Positions 37,840 to 50,242 of a stretch of 64,000 nt of DNA are shown in pieces; positions within the stretch are counted from its first letter, which is position 1, and each line of letters begins with the position of its first letter. Source of the stretch: Dasyornis broadbenti (Eukaryota > Chordata > Aves > Passeriformes > Dasyornithidae); assembly GCA_013397935.1 (NCBI GenBank), contig VZRN01000216.1, forward strand, positions 1,643,955 to 1,707,954. Direction: 5' to 3'. The notes under the pieces are model-generated. The model saw nothing but the letters and a program-made list of their open reading frames with translations, made no database searches and was not told the DNA's origin. The position numbers were made by a program, and so were the translations under genes.

Positions 37840-39960
37840 AATTATCTTACTAAAAAGAGCTTTCAGAGGTTTTGTTTTCTATTTTTAAAGCGAAGAAGGG
37901 GAAAGGTGCACCTCACCTATGGTTTCTGCCTTATATTATTTTTTTTCCTCACACTGGTCCAGAGAGAATATTTCCATCTAGTTTGTGTTAAAGCTTATGC
38001 TTTTATGTAAAGTGATCACTGTCCATGCTGTATGTGTGGTCGGTGCCTGCACGTCAGCATCCACATCCCCAAGGGAGTTGATACCCACCTGCCTGGGAAC
38101 TTGGCTCATGTAACCAATGAATGTCATTGTCTTACTGCTCCCTGTAAAAGCACCAGTCTGTCCTTCCTCTCTTGGTGTGCTCAGGAGGGGCTGCTTTCAG
38201 AGGCGACAGTGCAGGAGCTGAATGGGTCCCTGGGTGAGCTGACAGGTCAAGGGGGATGTGGAGCTGTTTGCAGGTGCACGAAGGGGGTTGACCATGGAGA
38301 ACACAAATACTTCCTGGTCCAGGCCATCCTTACCAAGAAAAGGTTAATTTGCAGCACTGTAGCCTTCAGCCTTTTCCCCCCACCCTCCATGGAATCCTTT
38401 AATCACGTTGGTGCGGTGAAATTTCAGCCCTGAAATGGTGCCTTTGTGCAATCGTTTTGGCGTCTGCCATGGAGCGCGGGGTCGTTTTCTTGTCCTTTTT
38501 TTTATTTTTTTTTAAATGGCTTCTTTGTTCCCTAGCGGACTCCCCTCCCCAGCCTTGCATCTGTATCAGATACGATTAAAGGGATAGGGAAGGATGCCGG
38601 GCCAGCTCCTGCTAGGCTGCAGGAGGAGTGGTTAACCCCTCTGTTACCAGAGGCATTCTCAGTCCTGTCTTACTTGCAAGACTCCTCCTATATGAGAGGA
38701 GGCATCCCCTTCCACTGGAGAACAGTTGAGGCAGAGCCCACTTGCTTTCCTAATTTGTTTCTTGAAGAGCTGGAGAGGAGTACTTATGCAGGATTAAGAA
38801 CTTTCTTTTCCCACTCTTCTATTCACCCATGCTGTGTCACTTCTCTTTCCCACCCCTGTGATCAACTTTCATACCTCTAACTCCACCGTGGCTTCCCTTC
38901 CTCCCCACCCATGCTCCTGACCTGCTCAGCAGTGCAGTAGTTCTCTCCTGGGTTCTTCCCACAGCCTGTGATTTGGGGTAGAGGTTTCTCCTCCTCTCCA
39001 TGAATGGTCAGTCTTTAGCTGGCATCACTATTATTAGATTCATTAAGCCATCCTGCTGTGGGTGCTCTTGGCCCTATACAGAACTTCATCCAAATAGTGC
39101 TGTGCTTTTTAAAAAGCTTTGAACATCACAGTTCCTAGATATTCTGCTTACTCTACTCACCCATGAAGTGTTCAGTGAACACAAACTCACTGCATCTGTT
39201 CCCATGCACCAGCGCTGAAACCCTTTGGAATCAACTTGTAATTGTTGTGGAGTGTCTGTGCTAATTGGGCTCCTCCCTTTCTGCCGTTGGCCTTCAGAGA
39301 TGTTCTCAAGCAGAGCAATACCTGCTACACATTTTTATTTCCAGACAATTTCAGATACCCTCCCAGGACCTGACTATACACAGAATGTCATCTTCCACAA
39401 GTAAGAAAAGTGTAGATGTGTGTTCTTGAATATATTCTCTGTGTGTGAGTGTTTGTATTTAGGTTCTTGATTGTGGAAGGCGAACGAGGGGGTTGAGTTT
39501 TTACAGAGGAATTAATGGCTGCTTCCAAAATACACAAATTTGTGTATGTGGGGAAGTTTTTTTGAAGGTATGTCACCTGCTACCTGGTCATGAGGAGCCA
39601 AGATGAGAAACCCCACGTTCTATCCTAGAGAGAATTAGCAACCACACTAAAAATTTTGGGTGAAGCATGTGCACAGTAGTACTCTTAATTGCATGTGCTC
39701 TATCTCAGCTGAAGAGTAGAAATCAGCGTTAGTGCATTTCTCATGGAAGAAATGACTGGAGGTGGGGTGTAAACAGAAGATGAGCTCCATCTCCATGGAG
39801 TCTGGACAGCCAGTTAGGATTCTGCCTGTGTCCTCCTCCTGAGGGGCAGAGGAAGGCTGTGCACAGGATCTGCATGGTGCTGTGTGACCCATCCTACGTG
39901 TACTGGGGGGAAAATAACAGAGACCTGCAGGGAAGAGGTTGAAAAAACCCAGACCTGTGA
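37840..39960. promoter_or_regulatory. SOX10 3' flank, candidate neural-crest enhancer region
   Basis: No gene is seen in this 2.1 kb. Within 39060-39300 are a LEF/TCF-like CTTTGAA (39117), a combined ETS/MYB site on minus (AGGAACTGTG, 39136-39127) and a SOX-type ATTGTT (39241). In chick a cranial neural-crest enhancer of Sox10 using Sox9, Ets1 and Myb has been described about 1 kb downstream of the gene. This position fits, but identity is inference. Confidence 0.4.
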
Positions 39961-41679
39961 AAATGAAACTTTTAAGTTTATTATTCCATATGTTTTAATG
40001 CAGAGTTAATGGTGCTAGGATGGCACAGAGACTGAGGAAAAGGAGGTGGGGGAGGAAGGTGCTACTTGCATAAATAAGGGGACAGGGCTGGAAGAGGTTA
40101 CATGCGTACAGGGAGCAAACATTCTACGTGATCTTTTCAGACACCACAAGGATAAGTCATCTGTAGCTAAGGGAGGCAGGAAGGGTATCTGACAGTCATA
40201 TCAGCAGAGGGATACAGCAGCACCCATCACAGTCCACATTTGGTTAAAGTCTCTTTCTAGATTGGAATATACACTGGAAAGTCCCACAGCATGTCTCTGC
40301 AATCAGTTGCCAGGAATCGTCTTTTCCTGCGGCAGTTTTTGTGCCAGTTCACTCCCTAGCATGACAAACCACCCCAGTGCTGGAGGTGACAAAGGGGAAG
40401 CAAGCAGACTGTCCTCAGATGTTGGGCTGAAAAAAGAGGTTGATATCTAAGAGCTGGTTGCTTCCAGTTTGAAACCCAAGGGCAAAGAAGATTGCTTTGC
40501 ACCTAAATCGGCTTCTTTTCTTTCACCATCCAAGACCAGGTCCGTATCTACCTTGCTTAGAGCCACAGGAGTATCTCTCCATTCTCAGCGTGGATGGGAG
40601 GGAGGTGTTGACTGACTGGGAGACGTGAACGAATGAGTTCAGCCTGGGTTGGAGTGGGAGCTCAGAGAGCACTGGAATCAACTCGGGGTGTTGGCAAGCG
40701 CATGGTAGCTTTCTTGGTGCCTCTTCATTTCATGCAGGCACAGTCAGACGTGGAAGAGCAAGGACCAAGTTTGCTCAGAGGTTGTTTGGGATTCTGAAGA
40801 GATTAGAAGAGACTGAGAGGCCAGAAATGCCTGACATAAATGAGTGATACAGAGTAATTTTAAGAAAGGAGTCACCCATAGCACCGTAGTGATTCATTGG
40901 TCCTTCCCCACCTCTCCTCCACCTTCATACATGAACATGCATGCGCACACAGGCTGTGATACGAGTAACGCTAAGACTGACTGTGCTGTTCCCAAATCCC
41001 ATGTACTGTTCAGGCAAGCCTTAAAATCTCCATGCTGGGAAGCGTGTGGGATTAAACAGAGACAGGATGGATGGAGGAGGTGGGGAGGAAAGCTAGGGTG
41101 CAGCTGTGGAAATCGGCAGGGAAGCAAGCGTAGGTTGGTCTTCCAAGGGGTTCAAGATTCATGCCATGTGTGAATCTTAGGCAGGACTGATTGCAAGGAA
41201 GCCGGCCATGCCATCCTCCCTACTGCTCCTCCCGTGACACATCCGCCGAGGCTGAACCACCCTTCACCTGCAGCAGGTGACAGAGCATGGCCTTCTGGAA
41301 ACACTTGGGAACGCCCTGGAGCAGAGTGGGGAGGGGAAGGAAAGGACAGTCTCTCTCATCGTACAGTCCAGGCTGCGCACAACGGAACCCACCACAGAGC
41401 AGTCACTCCATGTCTAGAATCCTTCTCATCTAGAAGGACAGTAAGGCGTCGCAAGCCAGTCTCGTGGCCTGTGTGAAATTGGTAAAGGGCGAAAGGACGA
41501 TAAACCTTCCTCTAGGTGGGTGTGCCAGCGAGAGCTGGGATCAGGAAAGGCACTTCTGTATGCTTGGTGGGTTCTGGTGGCTGGATGGCACTGAGTGACC
41601 TTGGAGTTGGGAGGCTCTTTTGCCTGTGCTGATTCTTCGGAGCCTTTCCGCCGCTGCTTCGGTCACTGTTCCCCATTCC
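39960..41679 (-). other. SOX10: SOX10 3' UTR
   Basis: Interval from the stop codon (complement 41680-41682) to the poly(A) signal. The length, about 1.7 kb, is slightly more than the mammalian 3' UTR. Open frames on either strand are short and unrecognised. Confidence 0.7.
39977..39982 (-). terminator. SOX10: SOX10 polyadenylation signal
   Basis: AATAAA on the minus strand, about 1.7 kb after the SOX10 stop codon. It is the first canonical signal in that direction. A second one lies further on near 39341-39336, so a longer form is possible. Confidence 0.7.
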
Positions 41680-42395
41680 CTACGGTCTGGAGAGAGTTGT
41701 GTACACGGGCTGTTCCCAATGTGTGGGGCTATGGGACTGTGGCACGGAGGGCGCAGGGTCAGAGATGGCAGTGTAAAGGGGACGTTGGGAAGGTCCCATA
41801 TAGGAGAAGGCAGAGTAGAGGCCAGAGGCTTGGGTGGAATGGCTGTAGTAGGGTCCTGAGGGCTGGTGGTCCGGGTAGTCAAACTGTGGCCTGGAGATGG
41901 AGGGGAAGGCCGAGCCGTAGTGGGGCAGACTCAGGGATGTGTAAGCTATCTGGGAGGTGGAAGGCTGCTCAGTGTAATGGCCTCCAGGGGTGGAGCCCTC
42001 TGTTTTCACCTGGGCCTTCGAGTCCACCACCGCTGAGGTGGCAGTGGACAAGGAGACTCCGTGCTGCTTGGAGATCCAGGCAGAGTGTCCGCTGGCTGCA
42101 GCCAGGGCGCTCCCCAGGCCGTAGCCAGCAGCGGCCGCTGCCGCGTAGCCCCCGACGTGGCCTGGGTGCCCGGTGTGTCCGTTGGGCGGCAGGTATTGGT
42201 CGAATTCATTGACATCAAAGGTCTCCATGTTGGACATCACCTCATGGCTGATCTCCCCAATGTCCACGTTGCCAAAGTCGATGTGTGGCTTTCCCCCTTC
42301 CCCCAGGGAACGACCTTCTCGTTTGGAATCGGCTTTGCCTGCCTGCAGCTCGGTCTTAGGTGTGGTAGGAGGTGTGGGGGGCCCATGGCTCTGAC
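41680..42395 (-). CDS. SOX10: SOX10 coding exon 3: K2 and C-terminal activation domains
   Basis: 716 nt encoding residues ~226-463. It contains SHGPPTPPTTPKTEL, the K2 domain core HIDFGNVDIGEISHEVM and the transactivation helix EFDQYL, then the activation domain rich in Ser, Tyr and Pro. The stop is TAG. This last exon is where truncating human alleles escape nonsense-mediated decay, but the reading frame here is intact. Confidence 0.97.
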
Positions 42396-45300
42396 CTGCA
42401 GTGGGAAGAGTATTTTGAGGAGGAAAGAGAGAGAAGAGGTGAGTTACAGCTTGATGACTGGCTCTATACACAACCCAGCTCTGTTCTTCCCGGTATACCA
42501 GCAGCTGTCTAGCTGGAGGCTTTAGTGGAGGGAAAAAGAAATAGCCAAAACCAAATCTCTTTATATCACCTGGTGGAAAAAAGGGAGGATGCAATGATAC
42601 CTTGCCAGCCCAGATGAATGCAAGTGCCTCTGAAACTCAGGCACGTCCCTGACACCAAGAGAGTCTGCTGGGTCATGAGCAAGGTGTGAGCCCCATCGCT
42701 AAGGCTTTCACCACGATGACTTGTCTTTTTTGAGCCTCTGACTCAGCTGTAGCCTGTCAATGGACTCACAGGGACTCGGGACTCACCTGAGGAGTGCTCT
42801 GGGTGACCGTCGGACATGGGCGACCCTTCACTGGGATGCCTGTGATCCAGGTGGGGGTTCTTGTAGTGGGCCTGGATGGCAGCAGCCCCACCAGCCTCCC
42901 CCTCTACCTGGCCTTCACCCTCGCCCTGCGTGGCTTTGCCGTTTTTCCGCCGGCGGGGCTGGTACTTGTAATCGGGATGGTCCTTCTTGTGCTGCATCCT
43001 CAGCCGCTCTGCCTCTTCGATAAAGGGCCGCTTGTCGCTTTCGTTCAACAACCTGCAGAGACCAAGGTGGTAGAGAAGAGAAGAAGGAAAGGAGCAGGGC
43101 AGGTCCATCAGAAAAAAACACCCATGCTCAGTATAGGAGGACACAGCGTGTAAATCGAAATGTCAGGGTGTTGCCCCATGGGGGGTACTTCCCAGAACAA
43201 CAGGAAGAACCTGGAGTGTTTCCATGGAGACAACAATGCTTTCCTTCTTCTCCTTAGCCATTAAATCCTGACACTGCTTGGTGCCAGTACTGGGTCCTCC
43301 TTCCCCACCTGTGTGATGCTTCTCACCTCAGTAAGTTCAATTTACCCTCTCTTCCATTGCCAGAGAGCAAAGTGCAGCCTTTTGGAGCTGTGTTAAATGA
43401 GGTTGGACGAGCTGCTTTTAAAATCTTGGGGCAAATTGACGGCGGTTGGGGTTGTCCTTTGGGCAAAGGTAGGGTGGCACACCCTTTTACTTGTAGTGCT
43501 GCCTGCCCCATGTCTCTTGCTCTTCCCCAGGCTGTATTTGTCCCAGGTTAACCTCCCCCTTTTTACAGGCTCTGTTCCTAGTTTGAGGCTCTATGGAGCA
43601 CCAGTAGCAGCACTTGCTGTTGGCTCCACAGTAACCATGTAAAGTAACCTTTAATCATCTTGCAGTATCCCAAAAGGGAATTAAAGGAAATTTGGAAGGG
43701 GGAGAAACAGTGCATCCTACTATTCCTGGAGCTTCTGCTCACCTCAGACATGGATAATGCATGAGGCTGAAGCACAAAGGACCAGCCGTTCTTGAACTTG
43801 GCCAAGCAGTTGTAAAAACTGTGGCTGCTATTTTGTGAGCTTTGTAGAAGTAGATGAGGCTTGGTCTCTGGATGAAAGGCACTGCAGAAATGTAAGCTCC
43901 TTCTCTGTATTCCTGCCAGATCATGGGCTGCTTCAGTTAAGGCTCTCTGAGGCAATGGTGAAATGCACAGGCAGGAGGCCTCAGAGCACTTGAAGATGAG
44001 AGATCAAACTCATTTCTCAAGCCCTGCACAGCATTTCAGCTGGAAGCACTTCAATTTAATTTTATGATTTTCCTCCTCAAATATTCTCGTGACTCAAGGT
44101 CATCCTGCCTCCAACCAAAAAAACCCAGTGCTCTCAGAAGGGACCAGTCTTCTTGTGACTGGGAGCTCTAAAGAGCCTTTAGGAACGGCAAGGCACACAA
44201 ATAGCAAAAACAAATTCCATTTCTGTTATGTTTACACCTTTTTCTCCCCAACAAAAGAACTACACAGGGGTGGGATTGTGCCAGTACCTTGGCACCCCCA
44301 AAGCCCTTAGCACTAAAATGTGACCAATTCTGTTAAGCTGTAGGCTCTGGGGAAGAAATAAAGGCCTGAACTGACCTGAAATACTGAAGATGAAGAGGAG
44401 GCATGGCCGAAGGAACACACAAGTAAATCTGATGGGTGATCAGAGGGGTCACCAGCAAGTAATGGGTTGGTCCCTAAACACCCCTTTCTCCCTGCTCCTT
44501 GTGCTTCCCCTCGGCTGGCAGACTGAAGGTGTGTGGCATGGGCTGGAGCCCAGCATGGTGCTGACCTGGGTTCACTCCAGTCAGCCTGAGCAGGTCGTGG
44601 CCACACACCACATTCCTCCACTGCCTTAATCCTGGAGATTAAAGCAACTGAGCCACCATGAATCCAACACCAGCTTTCCTGTCTCCCTCCCGCCACTGTA
44701 TGCCACGCTCACACGTCCCGGAGGCCTCTAATCCCTCAGCCTGTGCTGCTCCAGACGGCCCTCCAAGGGCCAGTCCTGGTAGGTGTCGTGGCCTTGGCAA
44801 AACCTTCATCCTTGCAGAACGGGGGATATGGAGAGTGGAGACAAAACCTGCAAAGCTCAGCCTCCGAGCTCTGTCCTGGGGATGCTGTGAAACAGCCGCT
44901 GGAGGCTCTGCAGGTGTCAGATCCCTGCCCTCTGAGCCATGCCGGAGTGCCTCACCTCCTGTCCCCTTGACAGCAGCCCCTGGGCAGTGCCACCACCAGG
45001 ACAGAGGCAAGTCCACTCCCTGCATCTTCGCCTTCTCTCCAAGGCTGCCTGCTCCCCCCTCCCTCCCACTGGGATCAGAATTCAAATCGGCTTTAGCAAA
45101 GTGAAACTGGTGCGAGCAGGCAAAGGCCAGGAGATTTGGGGGGATTTGGATTTCACTTGCTTCCTGCCCTCCCCCTCCTGCCCCCCACGCTCCCCAGGCC
45201 ATAACGCAAAGGAATCTCGCACGGGCAGAGAAGTTACGGATCACGGAGCAAAGCTCTTCACGGGGCTTATCCAAGCCCGACACCAAGTGCTCGCCCCTGA

Positions 45301-48300
45301 GCTGAGGGGAGAGGGGCAAGCATCCAGCGCCACGCTCTGGGAGGAGAAAGAAGGGCTAAAACCTTCCTGCTCGCCTCTTGCAGCCTCCCCTTCTGCCCCC
45401 TGGCATTGCTCATTGCTCTGCTCCGCCTGCCAGGCGCCTGCTTCAGCAGCCAGAGGCCTGACCCTGCCTGGGACTCAGCTGCCAGTGGGTCAGTGCCGTG
45501 ATGGGCTTGGGCACGGGGGCTGATGCAAGGCAAGGGCTGGCTGGGAGCAGAAGGCAGCCCTCCTACACATCCATGCCCTAGATTTTGCGGGCATGAACCA
45601 ATTCCTTGCGTGCTGCCACCCTGATGCAAAGATCCCTCCATCGAGGCCTCTTGCTCCTCCCTACCCAAGCCTTCCTCCCCTTCTTCCTGTGCCTCCCTTG
45701 TTTCCAGCCCTGGAGGTGGTGCTGGCTGGCATTTTGGCTGGGAGTCATGCCGACATTTCCAGCAGCCAGCCTCCATTTGAGAGCTACTCCCTGTCCCACC
45801 CTGGGGAAGGAAAGCATCCAAGGACAGATTCCATGACCGTCAGGCACAAAAGCTCTCCCTTCCTTTTCATCCCGTTTGTCGTCTGCACCCATCACACACC
45901 CCAAGTGGGTACAGACTGGGGAAGGTGGATGGGGCCATGAGCCCTCTGGCACCATGTTTGGGGTCAGGCAGGTAACGTGGCCATCAGGGCATATCCTGCA
46001 GCCCCTTCCAATGAGGGCTGGCACCTGTGGAGGACATGGCAATGCAAATTCCGGGCTTAAAAAAAAAAAATCCTGGGCCATTGCATCCCATTTTGCAGAT
46101 GCCTCTCAAGATTTCCCGGCCCCTGCCATCCCCACCAGTGCTGATTCGGTGTCGTGCTCAGTTTAGTGGGGATCTGCAGGCAGTCCCTGTGCTCACCAGC
46201 CTTTGTCTCTGCTTAATGCACCCTTCATCTGCATCAGCTCAGAACAGCCAACATTTTCCAAAGTGACAAGCCATGGCAGTAGGGTTTGGGTGGCCACCTT
46301 GTGAGGGTAGCGCCAGGGCCCTTTGCAGGGACTCTCATCAAAAGTTTGAGGCTAAGCTGTCCAGCAAAAATCCTGGCTGCAGGATCTATACTGGGGGACA
46401 GAGTAGATGAGGCAGTGGGAACCTCAGTGGAGGAAGTCCAGCCACACCATGGCTGGAAGGCAAGGCTTCGGGCTACCATCCTGGTAACCTTTGGGCCACC
46501 TCCCCTGGAGTTTTGTGGCTGGTGTTTCCTCCCAGCCTCACGGAAAGACACATGCCTGTGGCCAGACACTGACTGGTGTCCGTAGGGACCGGCATGGCTC
46601 GGACAGCCTCAGCCTGTGCTAGGGACACCGGAGAGGAGACCTTCAAGGGAAGCACCCAGGGGGCAAACTCAGCGGCATACAAAAACCCCAGGCCTGACCC
46701 CACAAGCTTCTCATGTGACCCACACTTCCTGGCTGTATGGTGCCCTGAGAAACACACGGGGACCTTGAGCATTGTCTGTGGCAGTGTCCTGCTGCTCCGA
46801 GTCCCACGCAGCCAGCAGCGGGAGCCCTGTGCTGGGAGCAGGCAGGCAGTTGGGTACATGACCATGGCCATGGGCTGGGGGCTGTGTCTCCCTGTGCTCT
46901 GAATGCAATACCTGTGGAGGTTTTACCTGCTCTGCTCTATTTTCAAGGAATATGCAGTGCCTGGAGGAAGACACCGTTGCTCTAAACTCTGGCACTATTT
47001 TGCAGTGAAGGAACGATACCTTGAAATCAACATTTTGGGAACAAAAAGGGTGGGTCCCACACACACACACCCCCTTTTTCCAGCACAGCTTCACGGTCCA
47101 GAGATTGGCAGCAGAGTCCCAGGTGAAAGCAAGTACCGTGTTAAAGGGAAGGCAATGAGGATCCAGGCAGGAAAGAGGATCAGATGAGATATTCACAATC
47201 AACGCTCTGCCTCTGACTTCCCAAAGAAATCCCTTTGCTGGGGTTCCACTAGACACACATCAGGGTAAACAGGCTGACATAGCAGAGGGAGACTCTAATG
47301 CCCAAGGGGTTGGTTCCTTGCAAGCAAAGAAGTTTGAAGCCAGGAATGAATAGACCTTGCCATCAGCTGCTATAAAGAGTGTGTTTTGAAGCTTCTGCTT
47401 CAAAAAACGTGTCTTGGCCCACCCAGGACTGAGGGCTTCCTCTGTGAAATGCCATCAAGGTGCAAGAGAACGAGAAGGCTGTTTGCATGAGCCTTGGTTT
47501 GCACTGGTTGGTGCGAGGCAGGGGACTGCGCTGGGGACTTGTGGCAGAAAGTGTTGGGAACAGCTTGATGGGGTTATTGGCAGAGAGCCTCAGGTGGGAC
47601 AGAAGTGACACAGACAGCCTGGCACATTTGGCTTGGGCACCGTGGCTCTGCACACTCATGGGCTGGCTGCACTCACTGAGGGCAGCCCATGATCTGCTGG
47701 AGGAAGGACGGGAGGGTACGTGAAGGACCCGGGATCTGCACAAGGACAAAATGAAAACGGGCACACAGACTGGTGGTGCCGAAGGATGAGAGTGCTCCTG
47801 AGAAGGGAGGGCATCTCTGGGTGCAAGCGCGTTTGAGCCAGCATATTGCAAGAGAGCCTGCTAAGGCTGGGGCTGTTGCAGGTCTCTTCCTTTCTGCTAA
47901 GCCTCAGCCCCGTCCCTCCCTGTCCGTCTCACTGCACCTGCATGGTCTGCCGAAACTGGGGCCATCCTGGGAAGGACGGATGTGGGGCTCTCCCATCCCC
48001 TGACCTTCCTCCTTGGCTGTAACTTGGTTTCCCTCTTGCTTTGTGGCACTGCCCAGAAAAGAAGCCCGGTTAGTGCTGGGATCTGAGCGCAGACAGGCTT
48101 GAGGCAGCCACCTGTGCCTTAGCTGTTAAGTCTTAAGCTCAGCCAGTTTACTGCTGGTGCACAACTTAGCCCAACAGGGAGGGTGAGCCAAGAAAACAAG
48201 ATCTCCCCAGGCAGCCAGGTGAGGGAGGACCAGAATGAAAATGTCCTCATCACAGCAACAGGAAACTTAATGGGGAACACACATGGAAAGTGCTGCTGCC

Positions 48301-48924
48301 CAGGACAGGGCGAGCGCTGCTGAGGAAGCCTTCCCTACATCCAGCCACCACTCTTGCTCCAGTCAACGACTGCGCCTCCTGTGAGGGGGCTCACCGTGCA
48401 GAAATCCCCTCACAAGGGACACCCCTTCCATCCCTCCATCCTTCCACATGAGCACACAGTCCCCTAGAGGACACCTCTGTCCCTCAGCCCTCACGCTCCA
48501 CCGCTCGCTCTTACCTCCAGAGCTTCCCCAAGGTCTTACTGAGCTCGGCGTTGTGCAGGTGCGGGTACTGATCAGCCAATTTCCTGCGGGCAGCCTGTGC
48601 CCACACCATGAAGGCGTTCATGGGCCGCTTGACGTGGGGTTTGCTCTTGTTACTTCCATTGACCCGGACGGGCATGGGAACCAGGGTCCAGTCATAGCCA
48701 CTCAGCACCTGGCTGACAGCCTCGCGGATGCACACCGGGAACTTGTCATCATCCGCCTCCGAGTCTTGCTGCTCCTTCTTCACCTTGCCCATCTCCCCAT
48801 TCCCAGAGCCAGTGAGGTGCGGGGAGTTGTCTGATGCCATGGAGGGTCCTGGGGAGAGGCAGTGGTGGTCTTCAGAGCCCACTGGGCTCATCTCCACCTC
48901 TGAAAGGTCTTGGTCGTCAGCCAT
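41680..48924 (-). CDS. SOX10: SOX10 transcription factor (SoxE), complete, 3 coding exons, 463 aa
   Basis: Nuclear HMG-box factor controlling neural-crest, melanocyte, enteric and glial fate. Coding exons in transcript order: 48924-48515, 43052-42787, 42395-41680; 1392 nt, GT-AG, phases match. Domains: the SoxE dimerisation region at about 57-97, the HMG box at about 97-175 starting HVKRPMNAFMVWAQAARRKL, the K2 transactivation region with TFDVNEFDQYL at 284-294, an Ala run at 310-315, and a C-terminal Ser/Pro/Tyr-rich activation domain ending QPVYTTLSRP. Consensus SUMO sites VKKE (residues ~48-51) and VKTE (355-358) are present. The length is close to human (466 aa). The second coding intron is 5.5 kb and the last only 391 bp. 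It is distinguished from SOX8 and SOX9 by its N-terminus MADDQDLSEVEMSPVGSEDH and by the neighbouring genes. Confidence 0.99.
42787..43052 (-). CDS. SOX10: SOX10 coding exon 2: end of HMG box and basic tail
   Basis: 266 nt encoding residues ~138-225: LLNESDKRPFIEEAERLRMQ and KKDHPDYKYQPRRRKNGK, which complete the HMG box and its C-terminal nuclear localisation signal, then the Gly/Glu-rich linker and a His-rich stretch. The exon ends within a Gly codon. Confidence 0.97.
48515..48924 (-). CDS. SOX10: SOX10 coding exon 1: dimerisation domain and first part of HMG box
   Basis: 410 nt, 136 codons plus two bases; the exon extends to an acceptor at 48971 with 47 nt of untranslated leader. It encodes the acidic N-terminus, the SoxE dimerisation segment (KFPVCIREAVSQVLSGYDWT) and the HMG box down to KTLGKLWR. 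The HMG box is interrupted by an intron at this conserved SoxE position. Confidence 0.97.
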
Positions 48925-48971
48925 CGTTGCTCTCAAGCCTTCCCTCTTCCTTCTTGCTGTCCTTCTTCTCA

Positions 48972-50242
48972 CTGGGGAGGGAAGGGAGGAAGACAAAAAC
49001 AAAGGAAAGAAAGGAAAAAAGGGGGGAAAAGAGAGAAAAGGAGAAGCAACCACCAAATCTGAAAGGGACTCCAAGGTCTCTGAAGAGCTGACCACGAGAC
49101 AGGGGCTGCTCAGTCAAAGCGCGAGCAAAGCAATTGCCGTGCACACCGCAGAACCCGTGATCCATGGGGGTGGGGATGGGTCGGGCCCCCTGATTAATTG
49201 GGATATTGCTCCCTATCTCTGCAATCGTGTGGAGCTGACATCTGTGGAAGGGCCTGCAGCAAGAGGGATAAGGAGGGTTGGGGACCAGAAAGGAGAGAGA
49301 CATGGACCGTTCTGCCTGGGCACAGCAGCCCGCAGAGGAGCGGGATGTGGAGCAGAGCCACAAAACTTGTGTGGGCAAGAGCCCCTTTACTTCGAAGACA
49401 TGCAGGGAAATGTCTGGGGGAAGCCATGGGAGGAGAAGCACCGGCACCATGTCTATAAACCAGAAGGGACTGATAGCCCAGGTGCCAGGGCACCTGGGCA
49501 AGTGGCACCACCATGCAGGGAAGCAGCCCAGGCCCGGGATCCACGCAGAGACCCTGATCCCAACTGTGAGAAAGTGCCTCTGCGGGCACATCTCATCCCT
49601 CACTCTCCTCTCACAGCTGATAAACCAAAGGCTTAAAATACACCTACACTTCATCCACACACATGCTCCAGTCTATGTGTGTGTGTGCATGTGCATACTC
49701 ACATTCATGTATCTATATCTCTCTATATCGATATCTGTATCTGTATATATCCAGATAAAAACACAACCAAGTTTAACTTTGAGACAAGCCATAGCTTTGC
49801 GTTGCCTGTCCCACACACACTCCGCCTTTCTCCTTCTGTCTGCAGTCACCTCTAAAAGTCCCTGCTGCTGTGCAGCAGTTCCCCCCTCAGAGAAAGAAAC
49901 ACTCTAAAAATAAAGGCCTCTCTATCCTCCCCATCCAGAAATTTAAAAAAAAAAAANNNNNNNNNNNNNNNNNNNNNNNNNNNNNNNNNNNNNNNNNNNN
50001 NNNNNNNNNNNNNNNNNNAAAAAAAAAAAAAAAGAAAAAACATGAAGTGATGGAAAAGCATGCCTCTGGCTTAACTGGAAAAAAAAAGCCAGTGCATAGC
50101 AAGAGCTGCTATCCCTCTAGTTTCAGAGGGCAACATGGACTCTTGTTGGGGAAAATGAAAAAAAAAGTAAGAGAAAGTAGCGGGGAAAAAGCGCAAACGA
50201 AAGTGCGCGCGTGTGCGAGCGAGCTCAGGTAGGAAAACTTAC
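48972..50242 (-). other. SOX10: SOX10 first intron (5' UTR intron), with assembly gap
   Basis: Bounded by the acceptor ccccag at 48977-48972 and an inferred donor GTAAGT on the minus strand at 50242-50237. It contains a long pyrimidine tract beside the acceptor, an AT-rich tandem of TATCT-like units at 49709-49752, and a 62-N gap at 49957-50018 flanked by A runs. Confidence 0.6.
49957..50018. other. Assembly gap of 62 N inside a poly(A) tract
   Basis: N run bounded by 12 A on the left and 15 A on the right, inside SOX10 intron 1. The missing sequence is probably homopolymer or low complexity. Confidence 0.99.

Noticed and set aside
41595..42212. 205-aa open frame on plus over the last SOX10 exon
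   Set aside because: Antisense shadow of a GC-rich coding exon; the residue composition (Arg, Trp, Gly) is typical of such shadows.
44658..45523. Open frames of 148-226 aa in the large SOX10 intron
   Set aside because: No family resemblance, no splice context and low-complexity composition; chance frames.
48728..49660. Long open frames of 302 aa (plus) and 247 aa (minus) around the SOX10 start
   Set aside because: The plus frame is antisense shadow of the SOX10 first coding exon and the minus frame is its leader and intron. Neither resembles a known protein.
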